Source: Akkermansia massiliensis
Lineage (GTDB): Bacteria; Verrucomicrobiota; Verrucomicrobiia; Verrucomicrobiales; Akkermansiaceae
NCBI RefSeq assembly: GCF_023516715.1
Contig: NZ_JAMGSI010000001.1
Span: forward strand, 496,001 to 560,000
Length of the DNA stretch: 64,000 nucleotides
Direction: 5' to 3'
The notes under the pieces: model-generated
What the model was told of the DNA's origin: nothing
What the model saw: only the letters and a program-made list of their open reading frames with translations
Databases searched by the model: none
Program-made: the position numbers and the translations under genes
Part shown: positions 8,028-16,768 of the stretch, in pieces
Position numbering within the stretch: position 1 is the first letter of the stretch
Layout of the letters: every line of letters starts with the position of its first letter

Positions 8028-9296
8028 TTACTTGACGAAGTACAGGATGGCGGCCGTGATGAAGATGTTGATGACGGCCAGTTCAAAGAAGACCATCCAG
8101 CCGAGCTTCATCACCTGGTCGTAACGGAAGCGGGGGAGCGTCCAGCGCACCCAGACGAAGAAGAAGACGAAGAAGAGGAGCTTGAGCACGTACGCGATGA
8201 GCTGGCAGATGACCGCCACCCAGTTGGCTACGTGTTCGTTGAGCCACCCGTCCAGGCCGAAGCCGATGGACCAGCCGCCCAGGAACAGCGTGATGACCAG
8301 GGAGGAGCCTACCACCATGGCGGCGTATTCACCCATGAAGAACTGCGCGAATTTCATGGAGGAGTATTCCGTGTGGTAGCCGCCCACGAGGTCCGTTTCA
8401 CATTCGGACATGTCAAAGGGCGTGCGGTTGGCTTCCGCGAAGATGGAGGTCAGGAAGATGATGAAGCTGATGGCGATGGGAACCAGCAGGATCCAGCGCT
8501 GCCAGCTCAGGCCCTCGCCCCACACGGGAAGCAGCAGCCATCCGTTGGCGGCCTGGTATTCCACGATGTTGGAGAGGTCCAGCGTGCTGTAAATCATCAG
8601 CACGGGGATGATGGACAGGCCCATGCTGATTTCGTAGGAGATCATCTGGGCGGAGGAACGCACGCCGCCCAGGAAGGGGAATTTGGAGTTGGAGGACCAT
8701 CCGGCCAGCACCAGGCCGTATACGGAGAGGGAGGAGATGGCGAACATCCACAGGGGCCCTACGCTGAGGTTGGCCACCGCCATGTTTACGTTGCCGTAGG
8801 AGGTGTGAAGGTCTCCGGCAAAGGGGACCACGGCCGCCGTCATCAGCGGGGGGGCCAGCACCAGGATGGGGGCGATCCAGAAGTACACGCGGCGCACGAA
8901 GGGAGGCGTGAAGTCCTGCTTGAGGAACAGCTTGCCGCCGTCCACCATGGGCTGCACGAGGCCGAAGATCGGAATGTCGCGGTCCAGGCGGAAGAAGCGG
9001 CACAGGTTGGCGATTTTGCCGTCGTGGGGAAGGCCGAAGTAGTCCAGCGTCTTTTTAAACGGCAGGTCTGACTTCGCCCCGAAGCGGCGGAAGATGCTCA
9101 GCGGGATGCCGGCGCGGTTGGGCCCCACGCGGTCCTGAATCCAGGCGGCCACCCGGCGTTCAATGTACACGCAGACCGGAATGAACAGGATGGTGATGGC
9201 GAAGCAGATGACGATTTTGATCAGCAGGGTGATGACGTAGAACCACACAGGGTTGCTGAGCACTTCGTCGCAAAAGGTTAGAATCGAATCAATCAT
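8028..9296 (-). CDS. nuoH: NADH-quinone oxidoreductase subunit H with an inserted loop
   Basis: NuoH joins the membrane arm to the peripheral arm and forms much of the quinone chamber. Landmarks are YIERRVAAWIQDRVGPNRAG, GLVQPMVDGGKL, the acidic loop EANRTPFDMSECETDLVGGY, and the C-terminal WVRWTLPRFRYDQVM. The length is 422 residues against about 325-350 in typical homologs. An extra stretch of about 45 residues (roughly 65-111, LSIFRRFGAK to DIPIFG) separates the DRVGPNR motif from GLVQP, in the cytoplasmic loop after TM1. The rest matches well. Confidence 0.94.
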   Translation of the reverse strand: MIDSILTFCDEVLSNPVWFYVITLLIKIVICFAITILFIPVCVYIERRVAAWIQDRVGPNRAGIPLSIFRRFGAKSDLPFKKTLDYFGLPHDGKIANLCRFFRLDRDIPIFGLVQPMVDGGKLFLKQDFTPPFVRRVYFWIAPILVLAPPLMTAAVVPFAGDLHTSYGNVNMAVANLSVGPLWMFAISSLSVYGLVLAGWSSNSKFPFLGGVRSSAQMISYEISMGLSIIPVLMIYSTLDLSNIVEYQAANGWLLLPVWGEGLSWQRWILLVPIAISFIIFLTSIFAEANRTPFDMSECETDLVGGYHTEYSSMKFAQFFMGEYAAMVVGSSLVITLFLGGWSIGFGLDGWLNEHVANWVAVICQLIAYVLKLLFFVFFFVWVRWTLPRFRYDQVMKLGWMVFFELAVINIFITAAILYFVK

Positions 9297-9331
9297 GGCG
9301 GATTAACAGGTTGTGTGCGTGTGAAGTGTGA

Positions 9332-11068
9332 TTAGCGGCCCTGGCTTTTTTCATGTTCCACCACGGGAATGGTGACGCCGGTTTCCAGAATGGGCTGGCC
9401 CCCGTCTCCTATGGAGCCCCAGGTGACGCCGTTAAGGGCGCCGTATTCCGTGCTCATGACGGTGAGGATGTCCAGGGCGGAGTTGAAGTCTTTCAGCGCG
9501 GGGTTGCCGCCCAGCAGAAGGGTGATGTCCCGGAGAATCTGCCAGTCATCCCTGGCGTAGCCCACGGGCTGGATGGCGCGGTTCAGGCGCTGGATGCGGC
9601 CCGTGACGTTGATCATCGTTCCGAATTTTTCAGCATACGTGACGCCTGGCAGAACCAGGTCCGCGTGGCGCGCCGTTTCATTCACGCTGTGGGCGGTCAT
9701 GAACAGGTAATCCAGCTTTTTCAGGTCTTCCGCCGTGAAGCCGGCTTCCGGGGCGGTGAGGTCTTCCCCCAGCGTGAGGATGCCCTTGATGGAGCCGTTG
9801 CGCACGCCGTCGCGGATGGCGGCCAGCCTGGAGCCGGGTTCAATGCCCAGCACCAGCTTGGCCCCGTTCGTGTTCGGGTTGCGGTCCGCGGCAATCAGCA
9901 TGCCGTCGCTTTCTCCCATGCGGGGGACGATGTCCACCATGTCCGTGCCGATTTGCGCGGCCAGGTGGCGGACCATGTAAAGTTCTTCGTTGGTCATGCG
10001 CCCGGAGGCGATGATGGCGAGCTGGTGCGGGGAGACGCGCTTGACGGCTTCCGTGACGGAGGCCAGGGCGGGTTCCCAGGTGGACGGGCGGTGGGGCGCT
10101 CCCGCGTCCGTGCGTATGACGGGCTGGGGAATGCGCGTTTCCGCGTTGATGTATTTGTAATTCAGGCGGTGGGAGTCCGGCATCCAGCAGGAGTTCACGG
10201 CGTCGTTCGGGCGCGGGGTGATGCGGTACACCTTGTCTTCACGCGTCCAGAGGATGATGTTGGTGCCCGTGCCGCAGTCCACGTCAATGGTCTTGGTTTC
10301 CTTCAGGAACCAGACGCGCATCTTGAAGCGGAAGTCCTTGGAGGTAAGAGCGCCTACCGGGCAGAGGTCCACGGTGTTCAGGGAGTAGTTGCTGTCCAGC
10401 TCACGGCCCGGATAGACCGTGATGGCGTTGAAGGTGCCGCGCTGGGCCATCGTGAGAACTTCGTCATGCATGATGTCGCGCATGAAGCGCACGCAGCGGC
10501 CGCAGAGCACGCAGCGCTCCTGGTCCAGGTTCACGCGCGGGCCGATGCTCAGGTTCTTGCCCTTCTTGGTCTTCTTTTCCTCATAGCGGCCTTCCACTTG
10601 GCCGTAGTCGTTGGAGTATTCCTGGAGCTTGCATTCCCCGGCCTGGTCGCAGATGGGACAGTCCAGCGGGTGGCTGGTAAGCAGGAATTCCATCACGCCG
10701 CGGCGCGCCTCGCTGGCGAGGGGGCTGTCCGTACGGATGCCCATGTTTTCCGCCACCGTGTTCGCGCAGGAGATGATGGGGCGCGGCATCCACTGGATGC
10801 GCTGGTAGCCGTTTTCATCATAGGAGGGAGTCTGGCCCGGAGCCAGCCGGGGCGGCATCCCCTGTTCCACCATGCACATGCGGCAGGAGCCGACGACGGC
10901 CAACTTGGGGTGGTAGCAGAAGCACGGGATGGGAACGCCTACGGAACGGCAGGCGTCTGCAATCCGCGTGCCGCGCGGGAACCGGTGCCACGTTCCGTTG
11001 ATCTGGACGTTCACCTTGCCTTCCTCGGCGGCAATGTCTTTGGGGAGTTTGGAAGCTTCTTCACTCAT
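9332..11068 (-). CDS. nuoG: NADH-quinone oxidoreductase subunit G (Fe-S subunit)
   Basis: NuoG is the large iron-sulfur subunit that carries electrons from NuoF toward NuoI. The N-terminal third holds the expected ligands: a [2Fe-2S] set in PIPCFCYHP and VGSCRMCMVEQG, the His/Cys set HPLDCPICDQAGEC, and a [4Fe-4S] set in CVLCGRCVRF with VDLCPVGAL. A molybdopterin-oxidoreductase-like region follows. At 578 residues it is shorter than E. coli NuoG (about 900), so the C-terminal part is reduced, as in many other phyla. It is 51 nt after nuoF. Confidence 0.95.
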   Translation of the reverse strand: MSEEASKLPKDIAAEEGKVNVQINGTWHRFPRGTRIADACRSVGVPIPCFCYHPKLAVVGSCRMCMVEQGMPPRLAPGQTPSYDENGYQRIQWMPRPIISCANTVAENMGIRTDSPLASEARRGVMEFLLTSHPLDCPICDQAGECKLQEYSNDYGQVEGRYEEKKTKKGKNLSIGPRVNLDQERCVLCGRCVRFMRDIMHDEVLTMAQRGTFNAITVYPGRELDSNYSLNTVDLCPVGALTSKDFRFKMRVWFLKETKTIDVDCGTGTNIILWTREDKVYRITPRPNDAVNSCWMPDSHRLNYKYINAETRIPQPVIRTDAGAPHRPSTWEPALASVTEAVKRVSPHQLAIIASGRMTNEELYMVRHLAAQIGTDMVDIVPRMGESDGMLIAADRNPNTNGAKLVLGIEPGSRLAAIRDGVRNGSIKGILTLGEDLTAPEAGFTAEDLKKLDYLFMTAHSVNETARHADLVLPGVTYAEKFGTMINVTGRIQRLNRAIQPVGYARDDWQILRDITLLLGGNPALKDFNSALDILTVMSTEYGALNGVTWGSIGDGGQPILETGVTIPVVEHEKSQGR

Positions 11069-11119
11069 GATGACGGATGGGAGGGAAATGGTATTGAAAA
11101 GTGGTGTTGCGTTCTGCTG

Positions 11120-12520
11120 TTAGCGGGTGAGGAAACGGGTTTGTTCCCGGCCTTCCCTGGTATGGGGCAGGCAGGCGTTGAAAGGGTCCGTCAGGGCCAC
11201 GAATTCCTCCTTGAACTTGGAGACCATGGCCTGGGTGGGCCATGAGGCGGCTTCACCGAAGGCGCAGACCGTTTTCCCTTCAATCTGGTTGGCCACTTCA
11301 ATCAGCAGGTCCACGTCGGACGGAGCGGCCTTGCCTTCCAGAATGCGGGTGCTGAGCTTCATCATCCACGGGCAGCCTTCCCGGCAGGGGGTGCACTGGC
11401 CGCAGGATTCATGCGCGTAAAAGCGGTTGATGTTGTTCATGGCCCAGGGCATGGAGCGGGAGTCGTCCATGACGATGACCGCGCCGGAGCCGGACATGGA
11501 GCCGTGCTGGGAGATGCTGTCCAGGTCCAGCGGAATGTCGAAGAAGGAGATTTTGCCCATGGTGCCGTCCGGGTTCTGCACCTTGTATTCCACGTCCGTG
11601 CGCATGACCTTGGAGGAGGAGCCGCCGGGAATGACGGCCTTGAACTCGCGGCCGTCCCGCGGGCCTCCGCAGACGTCATACAGCAGTTCGCCGAAGGTCA
11701 TGGAGCCGGAAACGATTTCATAGAACCCCGGGCGTTTCACGTCGCCGGAAACGCCGATGATGCGGGTACCGGGGGAGCGCCGGGCACCTTCCTGGCTGTA
11801 GGCTTCTCCGCCCATGGCGATGACGTGCTTCACCTGGCAGAGGGATTCCACGTTGTTCACGATGGTGGGGCAGCCGTACAGGCCGATGGCGGCCGGGAAG
11901 AAGGGAGGCTTGATGCGCGGGTAGGGGCGCTGGCCTTCCAGGGAGTTGAGCAGGGCCGTTTCCTCACCGCAGATGTAGGCGCCCGCGCCGCGGTGCACGT
12001 GGATTTCCAGATCGTAGCCGGAACCCTGGATGTTGCTGCCCAGGAAGCCGCGTTCGCGCGCTTCCTGAAGGGCCTTGAGCATGATTTCCGCGGCCATGGG
12101 GAATTCCTCCCGCATGTAGATGTAAGCCAGGTGCGCGCCTACCGCGTAGCTGGAGATGACCATCCCTTCAATGAGCTGGTGGGGGTCCTGGTGGACGATG
12201 TAGCGGTCCTTGAAGGTGCCGGGTTCGGATTCGTCGCAGTTGCAGACCAGGTAAACGGGCTTCGTGTTGTTCGGCGGAATGAAGGTCCACTTCACGCCTG
12301 TGGGGAAACCCGCGCCGCCGCGGCCGCGCAGTCCGGATTTTTTCACCTCGTCAATGACGGCCTTCGGCTCCATGCCGAGCGCCTTTTTCAGTTCCTCATA
12401 GCCGCCGTCGGCCAGATAGCAGTCAATGGAAGTGTTCCATCCTTCGCGGTTGACGTTTTTCAGGATGCGGCGCGTTTCCCTGGGGTGGGGTTCTTTACCG
12501 GGAAGATAGGTGATGCTCAT
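11120..12520 (-). CDS. nuoF: NADH-quinone oxidoreductase subunit F (NADH/FMN binding)
   Basis: NuoF binds NADH and FMN and holds cluster N3, so it is the electron entry point of complex I. The glycine-rich GLRGRGGAGFPTGVKW binds the nucleotide. ICGEETALLNSLEGQ is the FMN-site signature, and CGQCTPCREGC, followed by a distal Cys near CAFGEAA, supplies the [4Fe-4S] ligands. The 466 residues fit the family. It lies between nuoE (29 nt) and nuoG (51 nt). Confidence 0.97.
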   Translation of the reverse strand: MSITYLPGKEPHPRETRRILKNVNREGWNTSIDCYLADGGYEELKKALGMEPKAVIDEVKKSGLRGRGGAGFPTGVKWTFIPPNNTKPVYLVCNCDESEPGTFKDRYIVHQDPHQLIEGMVISSYAVGAHLAYIYMREEFPMAAEIMLKALQEARERGFLGSNIQGSGYDLEIHVHRGAGAYICGEETALLNSLEGQRPYPRIKPPFFPAAIGLYGCPTIVNNVESLCQVKHVIAMGGEAYSQEGARRSPGTRIIGVSGDVKRPGFYEIVSGSMTFGELLYDVCGGPRDGREFKAVIPGGSSSKVMRTDVEYKVQNPDGTMGKISFFDIPLDLDSISQHGSMSGSGAVIVMDDSRSMPWAMNNINRFYAHESCGQCTPCREGCPWMMKLSTRILEGKAAPSDVDLLIEVANQIEGKTVCAFGEAASWPTQAMVSKFKEEFVALTDPFNACLPHTREGREQTRFLTR

Positions 12521-12549
12521 GGCGAAAATCTGGTGCGGGGTGGAAAGGG

Positions 12550-13131
12550 TTAGGCGTTCTGGTGCTTGGCGATCACTTCCTCCAGCAGTTCCGGAGTGAC
12601 TTTTTCATACAGAAGGTCGTTGACCATCATGTTGGGGCCGAATCCGCAGTTGGCCAGGCATTCCACTCCCTCCACGCTCCACAGGCCGTCCGGGCTGACG
12701 CCGATGGGGTGGTGGTGGTCAATGCCGCTCTTGTCAATGCCCAGGCGCGCGCAGATGGCGTCAAAGAGGCTGTCCGCTCCCGCCATGGCGCAGGAGAGGG
12801 TGCGGCACACGCGGATGTGGGTCTTGCCGGGGCACATCTGGCGCAGGCCGGGATAGAAGGTGACCACACCCAGCACGTGGGCGGCGGAGATGTTCAGTTT
12901 TTCACCCACCCAGGTGATGGCGTCTGCGCTGATGAAGCCGAATTTTTTCTGGATTTCATGCAGGATGGGAAGCACGGCGGATTTCTGCTTGCCTTCCGGA
13001 TAATGCGTGACGTATTCGCTGGCGGCGGCGTCAAGCTCCGGCGTTACTTCAAAGGCCGGGTAGAACCGTTCGCCCGGGCTGGGCTGGTGGGCGATAGTCG
13101 CGTCGATGGCGTTTTCAGCGTAATCGGACAT
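12550..13131 (-). CDS. nuoE: NADH-quinone oxidoreductase subunit E ([2Fe-2S])
   Basis: NuoE is the 24-kDa thioredoxin-fold subunit carrying cluster N1a beside NuoF. The four cysteine ligands appear as CRTLSCAMAG and ECLANCGFGP, with the family segment LGVVTFYPGLRQM before them. The 193 residues include about 35 extra N-terminal residues. It is 49 nt after nuoD and 29 nt before nuoF. Confidence 0.96.
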   Translation of the reverse strand: MSDYAENAIDATIAHQPSPGERFYPAFEVTPELDAAASEYVTHYPEGKQKSAVLPILHEIQKKFGFISADAITWVGEKLNISAAHVLGVVTFYPGLRQMCPGKTHIRVCRTLSCAMAGADSLFDAICARLGIDKSGIDHHHPIGVSPDGLWSVEGVECLANCGFGPNMMVNDLLYEKVTPELLEEVIAKHQNA

Positions 13132-13180
13132 GGGGAGGAAATTTGGTGTTTGAGTTGGAAAGGAAAAGGGAAGCGTGTGT

Positions 13181-14425
13181 TTAGCGGTCGCATTCGCCCA
13201 TCACGAAGTCGAAGGAGCCGAGAATGGCCGGAACGTCGGAAACCAGGTGGCCTTTCAGCAGTTCCGGCAGGATGGACAGGTTGCAGAAGGAGGGGGAGCG
13301 CATGCGCAGGCGGTTGGGAAGGCCGCCGCCCTTGGAGTCCAGGAAGAAGCCCAGCTCGCCCTTCGGGTTTTCCGCGGCAAAGTAAACCTGCCCGGCGGGG
13401 GCGTTCACGCCCATGGTGGTGGCCATGAACTGGCGGATCAGGGATTCCATGTCCGTCATGACCTTTTTCTTTTCAGGCAGCGTGCCCTTGGTGTCCACCA
13501 TGTTGATGGGGCCGTCCGGCATGGTTTCAATGACCTGGCGGATGATGCGCAGGGACTGGCGCATTTCTTCGATGCGCACGGTAAAGCGGTCGTAACAGTC
13601 GCCGTGTTCACCCACGGGAACGTCGAACTCGTAATTCTCATAACCCAGGTAGGGGTTGGTTTTGCGCAGGTCGCGCTTGACGCCGCTGGCGCGCAGGTTG
13701 GCTCCGGTAATGGCCCAGGAGAGCGCCTTTTCACGGCTGATGACGCCCACGCCCTGAAGGCGGTCGATGAAGATTTTGTTCTTGAGCAGCAGGGCTTCCG
13801 TTTCATCCAGGGTCTTGCCCGCTTCGTCACAGAAGACGAGCACTTCCTTCAGCATTTCATTGGGGACGTCGCGCGTCTGTCCGCCGATGCGGGTGTAGGA
13901 GGAGGTGAAGCGCGCTCCGGTGAGCTGTTCGTAAAAGTTATGGATTTTTTCGCGTTCCTCATAACAGTACAGGAACACGGTCATGGCGCCTACGTCCATG
14001 CCGTACACGCCGACGCCCAGGATATGGGAGGAAAAACGGGAAAGCTCCAGGGCCAGCACGCGCAGGGCCTGCCCGCGGGGCGGCAGCTCCCAGCCCAGCA
14101 GTTTTTCCACCGCGCAGGCATAGGCGATGTTGTTGGAAAGAGGGGCCAGGTAGTCGAAGCGGTCGGTGTAGGGGACGAACTGGTTGTACTGGATGGTCTC
14201 CCCGATTTTTTCCATGCCGCGGTGCAGGTGGCCCACCACCGGATCGCAGCTAATGATCTCTTCACCATCGAGTTCCAGCACCAGCCGCAGCACGCCGTGG
14301 GTGGCGGGGTGGGAGGGGCCCACGTTCAGGGTCATCGTTTCTCCGAGCGGTTCGGAAGTATTGGTGAGATAGTCTGCGTTAGCGGCTGTATCTGCAATGG
14401 CGAAAGTTTTAGTGCTCGTCTTCAT
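13181..14425 (-). CDS. nuoD: NADH-quinone oxidoreductase subunit D
   Basis: NuoD is the 49-kDa subunit that forms the quinone-reduction site with NuoB. The N-terminal NVGPSHPATHGVLRLVLELDGE, the HRGMEKIGE segment and the C-terminal DFVMGECDR are diagnostic. The 414 residues match single-domain NuoD, so this is not a NuoCD fusion. It is the first gene of the operon. No nuoA, nuoB or nuoC lies upstream, and these subunits must be encoded elsewhere. About 25 residues precede the conserved start, and a later start at MTLNVG is possible. Confidence 0.96.
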   Translation of the reverse strand: MKTSTKTFAIADTAANADYLTNTSEPLGETMTLNVGPSHPATHGVLRLVLELDGEEIISCDPVVGHLHRGMEKIGETIQYNQFVPYTDRFDYLAPLSNNIAYACAVEKLLGWELPPRGQALRVLALELSRFSSHILGVGVYGMDVGAMTVFLYCYEEREKIHNFYEQLTGARFTSSYTRIGGQTRDVPNEMLKEVLVFCDEAGKTLDETEALLLKNKIFIDRLQGVGVISREKALSWAITGANLRASGVKRDLRKTNPYLGYENYEFDVPVGEHGDCYDRFTVRIEEMRQSLRIIRQVIETMPDGPINMVDTKGTLPEKKKVMTDMESLIRQFMATTMGVNAPAGQVYFAAENPKGELGFFLDSKGGGLPNRLRMRSPSFCNLSILPELLKGHLVSDVPAILGSFDFVMGECDR

Positions 14426-14468
14426 GTGGATGTCCGTGCCTGGCTGAACCTGATAATGGTGCCGAATG

Positions 14469-14496
14469 ATTATGCCACTTCACACCATGCGGGCAA
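14469..14496 (-). promoter_or_regulatory. Candidate promoter of the nuoD-N operon
   Basis: Read on the minus strand, TTGCCC (14491-14496) and CATAAT (14469-14474) are separated by 16 bp. This sigma70-like pair lies 44-71 bp upstream of the nuoD start. It is the best match in the leader and agrees with the whole operon reading from one upstream promoter. Not proven. Confidence 0.4.
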
Positions 14497-14566
14497 GCCA
14501 AATGTCAGTTTTTTTGGCATTCCGGGGGAGCTTTCCACGTTGATGCGGAAGTCTCCTCAACTTATG

Positions 14567-14588
14567 AATGTTAGGCTATTCTAACATT
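14567..14588. promoter_or_regulatory. Inverted repeat upstream of nuoD, possible operator
   Basis: AATGTTAG-GCTATT-CTAACATT is a perfect 8-bp inverted repeat with a 6-bp spacer, about 142-163 bp upstream of nuoD and 71 bp upstream of the candidate -35 box. It is not followed by a T-tract, so it reads as a protein-binding site more than a terminator. It shares the TTAG-N6-CTAA core with the site at 1202-1221. Confidence 0.4.
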
Positions 14589-15102
14589 GAGCCCCCATGT
14601 GGGAGAGGAGGAATGGGAGGAGGAATGCATTTGGAATCCCATGCCGTCTGCAACGGCAGGAAAAACATGAACCGGGGATATATTTTTCTGTCCGGAGGAC
14701 CCCATGTCCGGGAAGAGAGGGCGGCGGATTTTCCGGCATAAAACTTTTCCGCAGGAGAACGGAGAGGGTGTTAATGATTTTCTCCATTTTCTCACGTTTT
14801 GCAAAAGATGCGGCTTCTGGCCGCATATGCTCTCAGCTGCCGCAAGAGCTTGCAGCGCTCCCTTCAATTTGCTGGAAAGAGCCCTGGTTTCTCAGGGGTT
14901 TTGAGACTTGCGGGTTTTTAGGAGCTTTTTCCGCCACATTGCGGAGGGAGAGTGCCATCTCTTTTTCCGTTCGGAGTTTTTACAAGGGGCCGGAGACCCT
15001 TGTTCCCAGGAAGGAGTTTATGGCGGAAAACACGGGTATGAAGTTTCCGGTTGCCCGTTTACCCGCGCTCCGGAGGGACGATGGCTGCGACAGCAGCCGG
15101 AA

Positions 15103-16575
15103 TTATTTGACTACATTCTGGGGAATGAAGTGCATTTCCTGCTCCGCGATGCCGAATTGCCAGGTGGCTGTCTGCCACAGGTTGGCGGCAAGGTTTTTCC
15201 AGCGCACCTGGACGGTTACGGGGCTGAGGCGCAGGGGGCGGGAAGGCGTCCATTTCAGGATTTTTTCCTTGGGGTCATACTGGGCATTCACCAGGCCGAA
15301 GCCGGAAACGCGCATTTCCACCTGTTTGGGATCGAAGGCTGGTTCACGGGCCAGGGAAATGGAGATGTCCGGGTTCTGGTTTTTCACCACGGTATTGGCC
15401 GCCGGGTAGACAGGCTGGGCCGGGGCCGGATAGGAATTCAGGCTGTTCCCGCTGCTGCTATTGTTGCCGGGAGTGGCCGACGGCGTTTCCGGAGCCGTGG
15501 GCACGTTGAAATTCAGGGCTCTGGTGAATGTCTTGGGATCCTTGCCAAAAACCATGTAGCGGTGAACCCGCCAGCGGTCCGTGTCCTTGGTTACTTTCTT
15601 GGGAATCACCGTGAAGGCCGCCTGGAATCCGGCTTCCTCCGCCTTGGTGATCATGTCCGGCAGGACGAATCCGCCCGGGTAGCAGTAGGCTTCCACGGCG
15701 GAACCGGGGAATTTTTCCTGAAGGATTTTCCGGGAATTGCTTATTTCCGCCGTAGCCAGGTCCAGAACCGCCTGGGTTCCCTTCCGCTGGGCGGCGCGCC
15801 ATGATCTGGGGTACAGGTGGCTGACGGAGTGGCTGCCCAGCGTGGCGCCGTTATCCAGCATTTCCTGGATTTGGTCATGGCTCATGGCGGAGCCGCGGCC
15901 CGTGATGAATTTGGTATAGGGGAAAACGGTGAACGGGAATCCCGTTTCCTTCAGGATGGGGTAGGCATCCGTGTAAACGCTCTTCCAGCCGTCGTCAATG
16001 GTGATCATCACGCATTTGGCGGGGAGCTGCCTGCTTCCCAGTTTCCATTCCAGGAATTCCTTCATGGAAATGACGGGCACGCCGCTGGCCTTCAGGGCCT
16101 GCATCTGGGCGCGGAACACGTCCGTATTCATGCGCATTTCCGTGGCGGGAAGGGTACGGCTGAAATCATGATAGCCCAGGATGGCAACGCGGGTTTCATG
16201 CTGGGGAACCGGAACGGGGGAAAAGGCCGTGGGAGGAATGACCGGGACCGGGCCTGCGGGCTGCACCGGGGCATGCAGGTTCGTTTCCCCGGGAATAGGC
16301 TCCGCATTCGGGATGGGCTCCGCCTGGGGGATGGAGGAAACCGTTTCTCCGGGAATGGGTTCCGCCATGGGAATGTTTTCATTCCTGCGGTTGGCTTCAA
16401 TCAGTTCCCTGACGGGGACAACGCCGGCGGCAGGGTTCCCCTTGATAGTGCCGCCGATGACCGGTCCGGGCGCGAGGGGAAGGGGAGTGGCGGGCGGCAG
16501 GTCGGGCGGAAGCTCCGCGCACGCGACACCGGCTGCAATCAAGAAAATGGAAAGGAGGCCTGGGGCGGAGCGCAT
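15103..16575 (-). CDS. Secreted polysaccharide deacetylase (NodB domain, CE4)
   Basis: The 490-residue protein has a signal peptide (MRSAPGLLSIFLIAAGVACA). A Pro/Glu-rich low-complexity linker with near-repeats of AEPIPGE and AEPIPNAE follows at about residues 70-100. The central NodB domain begins VAILGYHDFS and carries the metal/catalytic motif TIDDGWKS, the metal-binding HSVSH and the CYPGG motif. Such enzymes remove N- or O-acetyl groups from polymers such as peptidoglycan, poly-N-acetylglucosamine or other glycans. The C-terminal 120 residues, after a Ser/Asn-rich linker, form a separate beta-like domain. The substrate cannot be read from sequence. Confidence 0.85.
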   Translation of the reverse strand: MRSAPGLLSIFLIAAGVACAELPPDLPPATPLPLAPGPVIGGTIKGNPAAGVVPVRELIEANRRNENIPMAEPIPGETVSSIPQAEPIPNAEPIPGETNLHAPVQPAGPVPVIPPTAFSPVPVPQHETRVAILGYHDFSRTLPATEMRMNTDVFRAQMQALKASGVPVISMKEFLEWKLGSRQLPAKCVMITIDDGWKSVYTDAYPILKETGFPFTVFPYTKFITGRGSAMSHDQIQEMLDNGATLGSHSVSHLYPRSWRAAQRKGTQAVLDLATAEISNSRKILQEKFPGSAVEAYCYPGGFVLPDMITKAEEAGFQAAFTVIPKKVTKDTDRWRVHRYMVFGKDPKTFTRALNFNVPTAPETPSATPGNNSSSGNSLNSYPAPAQPVYPAANTVVKNQNPDISISLAREPAFDPKQVEMRVSGFGLVNAQYDPKEKILKWTPSRPLRLSPVTVQVRWKNLAANLWQTATWQFGIAEQEMHFIPQNVVK

Positions 16576-16768
16576 ACCTGCAACTACTATTTTTAAGTTT
16601 CCTGTTCAACCTTAAACTCAGGCAGGCATGACAGCCTTTTCCCTGCCGTGCGCGCTCCTTTTCAGGTCCGTGCGGGCTTTTCCCGCCTGAACGCGTTCCC
16701 GTTAAAAAGCATACAGACTCATTTTCAGCTCGCGGAAGAAAGGGGAGGTGTTTAGTCTGTCCGCAGAC

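Larger units (their letters stand above)
14426..15102. other. Long leader / intergenic region upstream of nuoD
   Basis: This 677-bp stretch contains the candidate nuo promoter and the inverted repeat at 14567-14588. Open frames on both strands (for example 14581-14826 minus and 14704-14904 plus) have Cys/Arg-rich, non-protein-like composition and no ribosome binding site. A small hairpin, GGCTGC-GACA-GCAGCC (15081-15096), lies just past the deacetylase stop without a T-tract. I see no gene. Confidence 0.5.

Noticed and set aside
9353-11245. 630-codon plus-strand open frame opposite nuoG
   Set aside because: nuoG on the other strand has all cluster ligands; the antisense product has no domain-like features.
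14597-15409. Plus-strand open frame upstream of and across the deacetylase 3' end
   Set aside because: It overlaps the well-supported deacetylase, has no ribosome binding site and is rich in Arg/Cys/Phe without recognisable motifs.
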